Notes: a model not told the origin generated them from the letters alone. 14,912 nucleotides of DNA from an uncultured Planctomycetaceae bacterium (GCA_938008425.1 CALLKH010000413.1:1-14912); one strand, 5' to 3'; shown: positions 6,076-14,237, counted from the stretch's first letter. Numbers and translations are program-made.

Positions 6076-8715
6076 CTATCTTGAGATCAGTCGCAATTGC
6101 TGGTTGACCAGGTCGGCCGACGAGGGGTCCGGATCGTCGAGGTTCAGGAGGCCGTCGTTGTCGCGGTCGATGCCGATGCGGGTCTCCGTGCCGAGCGGGA
6201 CGGCCGTCCAGGTGAGCGTGTGGCCTGCATTCGCAAGTTCGAGCAGCGCGTCAAAATCGATCATCTCATCGGCGCGGTCCGACTGGAAGCGGCCGGCGCC
6301 GGCGATGTAGGCGTAACCGCGCTGCGTGCCGTCGACCCGGCCGTGGGCGACGAGACCGATTCTGCGTTCGTCGGCGAGGCGGCGGAGCAGCGTCAAGGTC
6401 TGCAGGTCCTCCATCGCATCGGCCGCAGCCGCGAACGATTTCTGGGCGACCGCGGCGATCGAGTTCGCATTACCCGAGTTCGCATTGCCGGCGTCGCCCA
6501 ACCTTGTACCCGCGCCGGGGCGATGTTTCGCCGCGTTCGAGCCGGGCGACGGCAGCGTCACCTGCATGCCGACGGCCGCGTGGGTGTCCTCGCTGAATGA
6601 AAGCACAAAGGCCTCCAGGTCGAGCCGGTCCTGATCGGTCGGCACGGTGAAGACGCGGTGCGTGAGAAAATTCTCGACATGATCGAACGCGCCGTCGTGG
6701 GTGAGCCCGAAGCCGCGCGTGTTGTCGCGGGAAAGCAGGTCAAAACCCGACTTCTCATAGACGGCGCCCAGCGGCGAGATCACGGCCTGCTGCGGCGATC
6801 CGAGAATGCGGCCGCCGACAAGAAACGCGTTGCCGCCGGTGTCGAGATCGTGGCAGTCTACGCACTTGAGCAGGTCACGATCAGAGGGAATCGTGGTGAA
6901 GAGCTCATGGCCGCGCACCGCGTCGGCGAGCCGGTCCCGGATGATCATCGCATCTCGAAGCCCGCCATCCGCGAGGCGATTGGGGTTGGGCGGGTGGACG
7001 ATCGTGGCGAGGAACGCTTCGAACTGGGCCATTTCGTCAGGCTCCGGTTCTCCATCGGCGCCGAGCAGCGAGACAAACGCGCCGCTGAATGCCGCGAGAT
7101 CCTCGCGATCGCCGCGCCAGTGAAGCGGGCGGCCCTTGATGATGCCCACCAGGGTTTGCGTGGTCATCGGCCCCTTCATGGGATGCCAGTCGCGGCAGGA
7201 AAAGTCCAAGACGCCGAGACTGCACGGCTGGTTCAGGTCCTTGGCGCCGCCGGCGGGATCGCCGAGATCCCATGCGACGGGGTCCATCCGGGCGTCGACG
7301 TGGCATGAGGCGCACGAGAGGTGCCCGAACGCGGACGACTTGGTCGCGTTGTACAGATGCGGCCGGCCGTCCTTGATGGCCGCCGGAGACGGATCGAAGA
7401 TCGGCAGTGTCCGTGCGACGGCATTATCATCCGTGTCGATCACGGTGACACCGGCGCTGAACTTACTGATGACGTACAGCCGGTCCCGGGATTCGTCGAG
7501 AACGAGGCCGGTCGGACCGGCGGGGACCGTGATGTCCGCCAGGCGCTCGCCGAACTGGTTCATGACGATGACGTTGTCCGTGCCCATGCCGGTGACATAG
7601 GCGCGGTCGCCCGCGGCGTTCCAGACGATGCCGCGCGGATCGCTGACGGCGCGCGGCCGTTCGCCGGCGGGAATCGACCGAAGCGAATAGTCGAGATGCG
7701 GATTCAGGTCGTGGACAACTGCGCCATCAGGCGCGAGCGGATCAAAGACCGCCATCACCATGCGTGCGAAGTCGCCGCGGAGATTGGGCTCGAAGCGAAC
7801 ATCGTTGAGCGCCTCGCTGCCGATGACCGTCACGTCTCCGGAAGGATGCACGGCGAGGCCCATGTCGAGCGTCATGAGGCCGACGGCGTAAGTGACCTGC
7901 AGCGAATCGGCGTCGATGATTGCCACGTCATGATCGCAGACGTCCCAGGAAATCTTCGAGGACCAGTCCGCGCCGTTGATGTCGATCCAGAGGCCGTCGA
8001 CCTTTCGAACGATCTGGCCGACCCGCGGCGGATTTTCAGCGCCGGGACTGATTTGCGGAAAGAAATCCATACCGACATTCGGCGGCGGGTTCTGGCCGGC
8101 ATATGGGCCGTCTTCACTGGAGACGCCCTGATGCGGAACGAGTGTCGTGGCGTTGCCGGATTCAAAGATGGCGGCGTACACGCGCGAGCCGTCGGATGAG
8201 ACGGCCATCGCCCGCGGGTCTTCGCCTTCGATATCGATCGACGCCGGCGCGGCGGCGAGATCATCCGGGTTGTAGACGCGCACGCGATTCTCCTGCGAGA
8301 TCGACACGAACGCGCGCTGAGGATTTCCGGCGAAGACGACGTCGCACGGTTCGTCGCCGACGGACAACGTGGCGACGACCTGACGGGATTCAAGATTGAC
8401 GACCGAGACGCTGTCGGAGATGTGATTAACGACCCAGGCCTCGGTGTTCGACCGGGCGCGAACGGAAACGGGATCGAGGCCGACGGGAATCGACCCGAGC
8501 GGGAAGAGGCCGGCGTCGGAGACGGAAAAAAGTTCGAGCCGGTTGTCGGGCGTGCTCACCGTGAGGAGGATGGAGCCGTCGGGCGTGAGATCGATGGGAT
8601 GCACGTGGGGTGATTCCCAGTTCACGAAATCCGGCAATGGGGCGAAGTCGCAGGCGAGCGGTAAGGTCGCCGCGACGATGAGTGAAAGACTGAGCCGAGT
8701 TTTTCGAACGTCCAT
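6076..8715 (-). CDS. Secreted beta-propeller / di-haem c-type cytochrome protein
   Basis: Residues about 40-450 contain repeated beta-propeller blades of the YVTN/YncE style, with phrases such as DSVSVVNLESRQVVATLSVG and DRLYVISKFSAGVTVIDTDD. Two CxxCH haem-attachment motifs follow: CASCH (from residue 468) and CVDCH (from 618). Between them, TQTLVGIIKGRPLHWRGDR resembles the region of di-haem peroxidase/MauG-like proteins. Near the C-terminus, DRDNDGLLNLDD looks like a calcium-binding dockerin/EF-like loop. The N-terminus is a signal peptide: basic MDVRKTR, a hydrophobic core, then LPLAC (C22), a poor lipobox (P at -3), so either lipoprotein or cleaved secretion. Start choice: the ATG at 8715 has GAGAAGGA close upstream and a clean signal peptide; a TTG at 8760 adds 15 hydrophilic residues and is unlikely. 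A periplasmic electron-transfer or oxidase role is inferred; the substrate is unknown. Confidence 0.88.
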   Translation of the reverse strand: MDVRKTRLSLSLIVAATLPLACDFAPLPDFVNWESPHVHPIDLTPDGSILLTVSTPDNRLELFSVSDAGLFPLGSIPVGLDPVSVRARSNTEAWVVNHISDSVSVVNLESRQVVATLSVGDEPCDVVFAGNPQRAFVSISQENRVRVYNPDDLAAAPASIDIEGEDPRAMAVSSDGSRVYAAIFESGNATTLVPHQGVSSEDGPYAGQNPPPNVGMDFFPQISPGAENPPRVGQIVRKVDGLWIDINGADWSSKISWDVCDHDVAIIDADSLQVTYAVGLMTLDMGLAVHPSGDVTVIGSEALNDVRFEPNLRGDFARMVMAVFDPLAPDGAVVHDLNPHLDYSLRSIPAGERPRAVSDPRGIVWNAAGDRAYVTGMGTDNVIVMNQFGERLADITVPAGPTGLVLDESRDRLYVISKFSAGVTVIDTDDNAVARTLPIFDPSPAAIKDGRPHLYNATKSSAFGHLSCASCHVDARMDPVAWDLGDPAGGAKDLNQPCSLGVLDFSCRDWHPMKGPMTTQTLVGIIKGRPLHWRGDREDLAAFSGAFVSLLGADGEPEPDEMAQFEAFLATIVHPPNPNRLADGGLRDAMIIRDRLADAVRGHELFTTIPSDRDLLKCVDCHDLDTGGNAFLVGGRILGSPQQAVISPLGAVYEKSGFDLLSRDNTRGFGLTHDGAFDHVENFLTHRVFTVPTDQDRLDLEAFVLSFSEDTHAAVGMQVTLPSPGSNAAKHRPGAGTRLGDAGNANSGNANSIAAVAQKSFAAAADAMEDLQTLTLLRRLADERRIGLVAHGRVDGTQRGYAYIAGAGRFQSDRADEMIDFDALLELANAGHTLTWTAVPLGTETRIGIDRDNDGLLNLDDPDPSSADLVNQQLRLISR

Positions 8716-9043
8716 GTTCCTTCTCGTCTGCAAATGTGTCGTGCGGCTCGACACCGGCAATCGGTCGAAAGGGCCGCGCCGCTGATCCCTCCATCAATAT
8801 AACGGCTTGCGGCATGAGAGTTGACCACTTCGCAGCGATTGTTTCATGGCACTGCCATTGGGAAGCGCCAATCAAGTACTCGCACAGCGACCGCAGGCCG
8901 CGGCTTGGCGTGCCGGACCGCCCTGCGTGACCGTGATATCGGGTTGGTGTACGATTCCTTCGGGTTGGCGCGCGTCGTAACCGTGCCGCGTTAGAAGAAC
9001 GTTTCTGCAACGGATCACACCAAATTCCCGGAAAGGCCCCCGC
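8716..9043. other. Divergent intergenic spacer, cytochrome gene / psd
   Basis: This 328-bp spacer separates two divergent genes. A candidate -10 TATATT for the cytochrome gene lies at 8796-8801 on the minus strand, with only a poor -35 (TCAACT) 17 bp upstream. A perfect 13-bp inverted repeat ATGGCA-C-TGCCAT at 8846-8858 lies upstream of that -35 and could be an operator half-site pair. No convincing promoter for psd and no RNA gene were found. Confidence 0.5.
8796..8824 (-). promoter_or_regulatory. Possible promoter of the cytochrome gene
   Basis: On the minus strand, TATATT (8796-8801, five of six matches to the -10 consensus) lies 17 bp from TCAACT (8819-8824, three of six matches to the -35). 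The implied start near 8789 gives a leader of about 75 nt before the ATG at 8715. The weak -35 suggests activator dependence or a chance match. Confidence 0.3.
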
Positions 9044-9715
9044 GTGACGCTCGCCCGAGATGGACTGAAGGAAATGTTGCTCAGCACCGTCATTCTCGGC
9101 GGCCTGGCGGCGGGCTGCGCCTATCTGGCGATGCACGGCTCATGGATCTGGTGGATTCCGTCGGCGATTCTGTTCGGACTGTGGGTCTTCACGATCGCCT
9201 TCTTTCGCGATCCGCACCGACGAATTCCAATCGACGAGGGCGTGATGGTTTCGCCGGCGGACGGGAAGATCACCGAGGTGACGCGCCTGCCGTCGTACGA
9301 CGGCATCGACGGGCCGGCGCTGAAGATCAGCATCTTTCTGTCGGTGTTCGACGTTCACATCAACCGGATGCCATGCGCCGGTCGCGTCGTGAAGACGCAT
9401 TATCAGCCCGGCGAGTTTCTCGACGCGCGGCACCCGGAATGCGGAATCCGCAATGAGAGCAACACAATCACCCTGGAGCCGGGTGACGGCTTCGGGGGGC
9501 CGGTGATCGTTCGGCAGGTGGCGGGGCTCATCGCCCGGCGGATTATCTGCAACGTGAAGGCCGGCGACGCCGTCGATCGAGGGCAGCGGCTGGGGCTGAT
9601 TAAATTCGGGTCTCGAACGGATTTGATCGTTCCGGACCAGGGGGGGCTGGAGCCGCAGGTCCGGGTGAACGATATGGTCCGTGGCGGCTCGTCGATTCTT
9701 CTGCGACGGTCCTGA
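9044..9715 (+). CDS. psd: Phosphatidylserine decarboxylase proenzyme, short type
   Basis: Psd decarboxylates phosphatidylserine to phosphatidylethanolamine at the inner membrane. The 223-residue length fits the short class. One or two hydrophobic N-terminal segments (about 12-52) anchor it, followed by FFRDPHR. The catalytic residues are visible: D73 in SPADGK, H105 in FDVHINRMP, and S190 in FGSRTD. In this class self-cleavage occurs between G189 and S190, turning S190 into the pyruvoyl cofactor and giving a beta chain (1-189) and a 34-residue alpha chain. The start is a GTG at 9044 with GGAAAGG upstream; the next in-frame ATG (9074) has its AAGGAA too close. pssA follows after 8 bp, so the two steps of the pathway are made from one transcript. 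Confidence 0.94.
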   Translation: MTLARDGLKEMLLSTVILGGLAAGCAYLAMHGSWIWWIPSAILFGLWVFTIAFFRDPHRRIPIDEGVMVSPADGKITEVTRLPSYDGIDGPALKISIFLSVFDVHINRMPCAGRVVKTHYQPGEFLDARHPECGIRNESNTITLEPGDGFGGPVIVRQVAGLIARRIICNVKAGDAVDRGQRLGLIKFGSRTDLIVPDQGGLEPQVRVNDMVRGGSSILLRRS

Positions 9716-9723
9716 GAGTTGAT

Positions 9724-10794
9724 ATGACGGATGGCGTGCACGAGGCCGCCCGACGCCGTTGGAAAGAGAATATGAAGTTGTCCAAACAGCGTACAGACCT
9801 TCCGGCGCGGCGCATACGGCGCCGGGAGCGCGTGCTCAAGACCATCGGCGTGCTGCCCTCGCTGGCGACGCTCGGCAACCTGAGTTGCGGCCTCGGGGCG
9901 ATTTACCTTTGTCTTCTCCATTCGCAGGCGTTCGCGATGAAGGTCGCGGCGCAGCCGCCGTTCCAGTTGAAGAACGGTACGCCGACCTCGTTCGCGGCGG
10001 CAGCCGCATTCCTGCTCATTCTCGCGATGTGTTTCGACGGCATCGACGGCCGCCTGGCGCGGCTGGCGCGAAAGACGTCGGAGTTCGGGGCGCAGCTGGA
10101 TTCGCTGGCGGACGTGGTGAGTTTCGGCGTGGCGCCGGCCTTCATGGTGCTGTGCATCGCGCAGCCGGCGACGTTTGTCGACATTTCGACGCTCTCGTTT
10201 TTTGATCGCGCGTACTGGCGGGCCGAATGGGTCATGGCGGCGGTGTATGTCTGCTGCGCGGCACTTCGGCTGGCGCGATTCAATGTCGAAAACGAAGAGG
10301 ATGAATCCGCGCACATGCGGTTTCGCGGATTGCCGACACCCGGCGCGGCCGGCGCGATCATCGGCCTCGTGATCTTCCACCAGGGATTGCTGCCCGAAAT
10401 GGCTCCGGCGCTCACGACCTGGCTGGGACGCCTGATGCCCGCGTATGCACTCGTCCTCGGCCTGCTCATGGTCAGCCCCTTCAAGTATCCGCACGTCGTG
10501 AACGCGGTGCTGCGAAGCCGGCGGCCGTTCTGGCAGGTGGTGATGCTGTCGATGCTGGTGCTCATCGGCTTCGTGGTTGAGTTTCACGTGACGCTGTGGA
10601 TCGTGACCTCGGCGTACGCCTTCAGCGGGCCGATCAACGAGCTGATCATCCGGGCACGTGGAAAGAGCGCGACCGTCGCCGAGTCCGACGAGCAGTTGCC
10701 GCCGATCTTCGTTGAGCCGGTCGAGACGTTCGAGGATGACGAGGATGATGACGACGCGGCGGCGGATTCCTCGGAGGATCGCAAGGTCAGTTAG
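9724..10794 (+). CDS. pssA: CDP-diacylglycerol-serine O-phosphatidyltransferase
   Basis: PssA makes phosphatidylserine from CDP-diacylglycerol and serine, supplying the substrate of Psd encoded just upstream. The CDP-alcohol phosphatidyltransferase signature D-G-x2-A-R-x8-G-x3-D-x3-D is complete: D108, G109, A112, R113, G122, D126, D130. Multiple membrane helices run from about residue 42 to 305, and ARFNVENEE, typical of bacterial PssA of the PssA-2 type, follows the third. The N-terminal 40 residues are strongly basic (RRIRRRERV), and the last 30 are strongly acidic (a run of E and D), a tail not needed for catalysis. The start may be the ATG at 9724 (weak GAGAG) or the ATG at 9772, which has a better GGAAAGAG. 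It ends 19 bp from the convergent TMTC-like gene. Confidence 0.94.
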   Translation: MTDGVHEAARRRWKENMKLSKQRTDLPARRIRRRERVLKTIGVLPSLATLGNLSCGLGAIYLCLLHSQAFAMKVAAQPPFQLKNGTPTSFAAAAAFLLILAMCFDGIDGRLARLARKTSEFGAQLDSLADVVSFGVAPAFMVLCIAQPATFVDISTLSFFDRAYWRAEWVMAAVYVCCAALRLARFNVENEEDESAHMRFRGLPTPGAAGAIIGLVIFHQGLLPEMAPALTTWLGRLMPAYALVLGLLMVSPFKYPHVVNAVLRSRRPFWQVVMLSMLVLIGFVVEFHVTLWIVTSAYAFSGPINELIIRARGKSATVAESDEQLPPIFVEPVETFEDDEDDDDAAADSSEDRKVS

Positions 10795-10813
10795 CATTGC
10801 CGGGGGGTTCGGC

Positions 10814-12760
10814 CTAAAGCGCTTCGGCGATGATCTGCTGCTGTTCCTTTGACAGGCCGAGTTTCTTCGCTTCGAAGAGATACTCCCAACCTTCGTCGGA
10901 TTTGTCGAGATTGGCCGCGGTCAGCGCCAGGCCTGCATAGACTCGGGCGAGTTCTTCATTCAGAAACAAATGTTTCAATGCGACCGCACGGAGGTAGACT
11001 TCCTCCGCCTCGGCGAACCGCCGCTGCTTGAGCAGCACCGCGCCGAGATTGCTGAGGGCGAAGGCGAAGTCCGGCTGGATTTCAACCGCGCGACGAAGAT
11101 GCCGGGCCGCATCTTCGAGCAGCTTCGAACGCCGGGCACCGGGCTCCTCGGACTTTACCGCCAGCGCCTGGCCCAGTTGGCAATGCGAGTGGGCGCACCC
11201 TGGATTGACCTCGATGCTTCTCTTCCAGAGCGAAACGGAGTCCCCCCAATACGCGATCGTGGACTGCGTCACCAGCGTTAACGCGACAAGCGCCGCCAGC
11301 GCCGCAACGCCGGCAGTCTTCATCAGCGCGCTTCGCGACCTGGATCGATTCTGATGCCACAACATCATCGCGACACCCGACAACACAAACAACGGAATCG
11401 TCGCAATGTATGCATAGCGATCGGCCGCGATCTGTCTGGATATCTGCACCAGTCCGACGCTCGGCGCGAGGATCACCAGGTACGCCAGCCACGCGACGGC
11501 GAGGCCCGGCGCGCGGCGAATCAAGGCCAGTGACAGTATGGTGATCGCGAGCACCAGTGCCGCCGCCGCGATGAACGGCCATCTCATCAATGAAAGTTCA
11601 TCCGGGAGCGCGTAGTAGGGCGACAGGTCGAACGGCGCCACCGTCTTTACGAGATAGAACGCAGAGCCATAGACGGACTGGGCGAGTCTCTCGGCGATCG
11701 AACCGTCGGCGAACGGCATGCGGGATTCGTTGAAGTCCTTGGCATGCATCGCGAACTTCGCAACGAAGAATGCAATGACGAAGTGAGGGACTTTCTCCGC
11801 GAAGAGAATGGCCGTTCGCCGGGCGGCGCCGGGCGTGCCGCGCCGGATGCGATCGAGCGGAGAGAAATCGAGCAGAAGCAGGATCAGCGGCAGGGTGACG
11901 GCCGGCGCCTTGAACAGTACGGCGGCGACGAAGAAGGCGAATGTTCCGATCCAGGCGCCCGGTTTAACCACGCGATCGGCGATCGCTGATCGGCGATGAG
12001 GCGCGTATTCGCGCGTGTGTATGATCAGCGCCCACAGCCAGCATGTCGCGCACGGCAGATACGGCTGGCATGAAATCCATGCGACGGCCTCAACACGCAG
12101 CGGATGGAGGGCAAACAGAAGTGCAATTGTCGCGGCGATGATGGGGCTCGCCGGCCTTGAGCCACCGGGCGCGCCACCCGCCGGACTGGTCCTCCCACGG
12201 CAGAGGTTCTCGACGTTGATGATGAGGAAGAAGAGAAGTGCCGCATTGATGCCGTGAATGACTATGCTGAACTCGTGATAGTCGCGCGGGTTGAGCTTTC
12301 CAACAAGATACTCCGCGCCGAAGAGCAGCCAGGCCAGCGGCTGCCAGACGCCGAGGTGATAGGTTGTCCACGCCCAGGACCATTGGTCGGCACTCAGTCC
12401 GCGATAGGCCTCGTTCGCCAGAAAGTTGCGGTCGTCGTCCCAGTTCAGGAACTCTCCGCCAAGCGTGGGGAGAAAGACCAGGACCGTCATCATGCCGACA
12501 AGGAGGCCGAACGCCGTCACCAGGTTGAAGGTCTCGCGAACGAAATTGCTGCGTTTCGAATTATCGGAAGATGACTCTCGCACGTTCGACTCGATTGCCT
12601 CCGACCCCGTCCATCGGCCCAGTCTATCGCCGCGGCTGACTAGAACCCAGTATCGGCCGTTGACGTAGAAACCCTTTGCGATCGAAGCAGGATTGCCGCC
12701 TCGATGACCTTGCTGAACACCATGCCTCAGACGGTGGCGCGGGGCGTAGGATTGTCGCAT
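10814..12760 (-). CDS. TMTC-like GT-C membrane glycosyltransferase with C-terminal TPR repeats
   Basis: The protein is a polytopic membrane protein with about nine to eleven hydrophobic helices (about 80-500) followed by TPR-like repeats (about 505-640). The first loop carries WDDD (107-110), the acidic motif placed where GT-C glycosyltransferases have their catalytic DD/DE. HPLRVEAVAW (219-228) and ADRYAYIATIPLF (446-458) match landmarks of the eukaryotic TMTC O-mannosyltransferases and their bacterial relatives. Such enzymes use lipid-linked sugars on the outer face; donor and acceptor here are unknown. Start: the ATG at 12760 is the only ATG, but it has no ribosome site, and codons 1-59 show weak third-position GC. 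The GTG at 12583 (GGAGG 14 nt upstream) is a real alternative; the conserved part begins near residue 75 either way. Confidence 0.8.
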   Translation of the reverse strand: MRQSYAPRHRLRHGVQQGHRGGNPASIAKGFYVNGRYWVLVSRGDRLGRWTGSEAIESNVRESSSDNSKRSNFVRETFNLVTAFGLLVGMMTVLVFLPTLGGEFLNWDDDRNFLANEAYRGLSADQWSWAWTTYHLGVWQPLAWLLFGAEYLVGKLNPRDYHEFSIVIHGINAALLFFLIINVENLCRGRTSPAGGAPGGSRPASPIIAATIALLFALHPLRVEAVAWISCQPYLPCATCWLWALIIHTREYAPHRRSAIADRVVKPGAWIGTFAFFVAAVLFKAPAVTLPLILLLLDFSPLDRIRRGTPGAARRTAILFAEKVPHFVIAFFVAKFAMHAKDFNESRMPFADGSIAERLAQSVYGSAFYLVKTVAPFDLSPYYALPDELSLMRWPFIAAAALVLAITILSLALIRRAPGLAVAWLAYLVILAPSVGLVQISRQIAADRYAYIATIPLFVLSGVAMMLWHQNRSRSRSALMKTAGVAALAALVALTLVTQSTIAYWGDSVSLWKRSIEVNPGCAHSHCQLGQALAVKSEEPGARRSKLLEDAARHLRRAVEIQPDFAFALSNLGAVLLKQRRFAEAEEVYLRAVALKHLFLNEELARVYAGLALTAANLDKSDEGWEYLFEAKKLGLSKEQQQIIAEAL

Positions 12761-13031
12761 CGTGAAATCGGAGTTGAATCGACAGAAATGTTGGCATCAG
12801 GGAACGTGCCGTCACAACCGGACCGGGTCGATTTCATCCGCGAGCGACGGTGAGAAGCCACAAAGGCCGCCTTGGAAAGAACTTATCGAATGGAAACGAA
12901 AAAATACGCGTTCACGCCGGCATGGCACCGGCGTTGCAATATCCCCCGGCGTCGCCGCGATCCCGTCAACCGCGAGCTGACCCAAACCCGCACCACCGCC
13001 CCACCGGGGCACTCGAAGGGGGATACACCGC
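12761..13031. other. Intergenic spacer before the coiled-coil gene
   Basis: The spacer is divergent between the TMTC-like gene and the coiled-coil gene. A 7-bp inverted repeat ACGCCGG-CATGGCA-CCGGCGT lies at 12914-12934, preceded by an A-rich stretch. No promoter pair is convincing on either strand. A good ribosome site AAGGGGG (13016-13022) ends 9 nt before the downstream ATG. Confidence 0.5.
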
Positions 13032-13295
13032 ATGGACGAGCAGACCTTCCAGAAGAAGCTGGCCGAGTTGACCAAGGAGATCGGCAACTTGCCTGAAGAA
13101 GACCGGGCCAAGCTGGAGACGCTGGCGGAGCAGACCAAGGAGCGCCACGCCAAGCTCAAGAAGACCGTCAACAGTCTGCAGGAGTCGCTCGACTATCTGC
13201 GGCTTTCGATCAAGTACCTGCTCTTCGATCTCGAAGCGACCCGCCGCGAGAACGGCTATCTTCGCAAGATGCTCGAAGACCAGTCAGAGAACTGA
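13032..13295 (+). CDS. Small coiled-coil protein of unknown function
   Basis: I do not recognise a named family. The 87-residue product is highly charged (rich in K, E, R, L) with no signal peptide or membrane segment, so it should be cytoplasmic. Two helical stretches are likely: residues 1-45, which end with EQTKERHAKLKK, and 46-82, in which leucines repeat at heptad-like spacing (LQESLDYLRLSIKYLLFDLEA). This suggests a dimeric or trimeric coiled coil. The ATG at 13032 has a strong AAGGGGG site at 9 nt spacing, and a strong terminator follows 60 nt after the stop, so it is a self-contained monocistronic unit. A regulator or chaperone-like role is possible but nothing in the sequence decides it. 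Confidence 0.85.
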   Translation: MDEQTFQKKLAELTKEIGNLPEEDRAKLETLAEQTKERHAKLKKTVNSLQESLDYLRLSIKYLLFDLEATRRENGYLRKMLEDQSEN

Positions 13296-13357
13296 TCGGC
13301 ACACAAGCACCACACTCCTTTTCCTTATCCCGACCTACTCTACTCCCAAACCCATGC

Positions 13358-13390
13358 AAAGGCCGTCCAGGATGGACGGCCTTTCGCGTT
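13358..13390. terminator. Bidirectional intrinsic terminator between convergent genes
   Basis: A perfect 12-bp stem, AAAGGCCGTCCA pairing with TGGACGGCCTTT, with a 3-nt GGA loop spans 13358-13384. On the plus strand it ends in TTT with a further T run after CGCG, serving the coiled-coil gene. On the minus strand the stem also ends in TTT, and it lies 30 nt past the stop of the convergent lipoprotein gene, so it can serve both. Confidence 0.85.
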
Positions 13391-13413
13391 TTACATTACT
13401 ACCCGGGGACGGG

Positions 13414-14223
13414 TCACGGCTTCGATTCCTGGGCATACAGGAAGTCGAGGTCGAGGGTTTCGCCCTCCTTGATTGTCACGGTCTTCGTTCGCGTGCCGTA
13501 CAGTTCGTGCCAGATTTCGATTTCGTATTCACCCGGTGGGAGCCGTTCGATCTTGAACTTGCCGTCTGCGTCGCTGACCGCGAAGAACGGATGCGGCAGC
13601 GCGTTGCAGAATGCGAGCATCCAGCCATGGACATCGCATTTGATCTTCGCGCCGATTTCCGCGCGCTTGTACACCTTTTCGTTGACCTGGTGCTGCGCGG
13701 TCTGGGCAAAATTAAACCGTTCGTTCTTCTTGGCCATGGAATGAACGTTGTGCGCCGTTGGATCGCCGTTCACAATCTTCAGGGTCTGGCCGACCCGGAC
13801 GCCGAAGATGTGCGGGTCGTACCGGCAGTCCTTCTGCGTGAGGACGACGGGCTCCTCCGGGACGGTGTACTTCCCGTTGATGCCGCTCTTGACATAGACG
13901 AACACATGCGGCACACCGCCGTCCTCCGAGATCATCTTCCCTTCCTCGAACGCCGGGGTCTTCACGGAAGCGCAGTGGTTATCACCCGTCATCGGGATCG
14001 GCCTCAGGCTCGGTCGTTTGCCTTCGAAGCTGACGCGCCCCTGAATCACCGCCGTTCCGTAATGATCGTCCGGAACAGCCGGCGCCGCAGGCGCTTCGGT
14101 CGATCCCCCGCCGCCCGAGCCGGATCCGGACGACGGCTTCGCGGGCGGCGAACTTGAGCAGCCGGCCTCCATCAGACAGATGCAAAGTAGCAACGAAAGT
14201 CCGGTCGAAATGCTCGTTCTCAT
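13414..14223 (-). CDS. Cupredoxin-like lipoprotein with carboxypeptidase-regulatory domain
   Basis: The N-terminus MRTSIS, a Leu-rich core and MEAGC form a lipoprotein signal peptide with C22 as the lipidated residue. A Ser/Gly/Pro/Ala-rich linker follows to about residue 55. The middle domain (about 57-210) resembles a cupredoxin: NGDPTAHNVH supplies H158/H161, and KCDVHGWM supplies C196, H199 and M202, a set able to bind type-1 copper. Residues about 214-262 (VSDADGKFKIERLPPGEYEIEIWHE) form a carboxypeptidase-regulatory-like beta-sandwich. The protein should sit on the periplasmic face of a membrane; electron transfer is possible but unproven. The ATG at 14223 is fixed by AGGGAG at 14232-14237, 8 nt upstream, and by the signal peptide; the frame stays open further upstream but overlaps the next gene. 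The TgpA-like gene ends 86 bp upstream on the same strand. Confidence 0.9.
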   Translation of the reverse strand: MRTSISTGLSLLLCICLMEAGCSSSPPAKPSSGSGSGGGGSTEAPAAPAVPDDHYGTAVIQGRVSFEGKRPSLRPIPMTGDNHCASVKTPAFEEGKMISEDGGVPHVFVYVKSGINGKYTVPEEPVVLTQKDCRYDPHIFGVRVGQTLKIVNGDPTAHNVHSMAKKNERFNFAQTAQHQVNEKVYKRAEIGAKIKCDVHGWMLAFCNALPHPFFAVSDADGKFKIERLPPGEYEIEIWHELYGTRTKTVTIKEGETLDLDFLYAQESKP

Positions 14224-14231
14224 GTCAGCGT

Positions 14232-14237
14232 CTCCCT
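14232..14237 (-). promoter_or_regulatory. Ribosome binding site that fixes the lipoprotein start
   Basis: AGGGAG on the minus strand lies 8 nt before the ATG at 14223. It decides between this start and a longer open frame that reaches 14421 and would overlap the upstream gene by over 100 bp. Confidence 0.8.

Noticed and set aside
5878..6310. Plus-strand open frames through the tandem repeat
   Set aside because: The apparent peptide repeats follow from the 38-bp DNA period, there is no ribosome site, and one frame runs on antisense into the cytochrome gene.
8426..9136. Minus-strand open frame of 236 codons across the cytochrome-psd spacer
   Set aside because: It overlaps the signal-peptide end of the cytochrome gene in another frame and the start of psd, and its product looks random.
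9403..10797. Minus-strand open frame of 464 codons
   Set aside because: It is antisense to psd-pssA, both of which have complete catalytic signatures; the product is a His/Arg-rich shadow.
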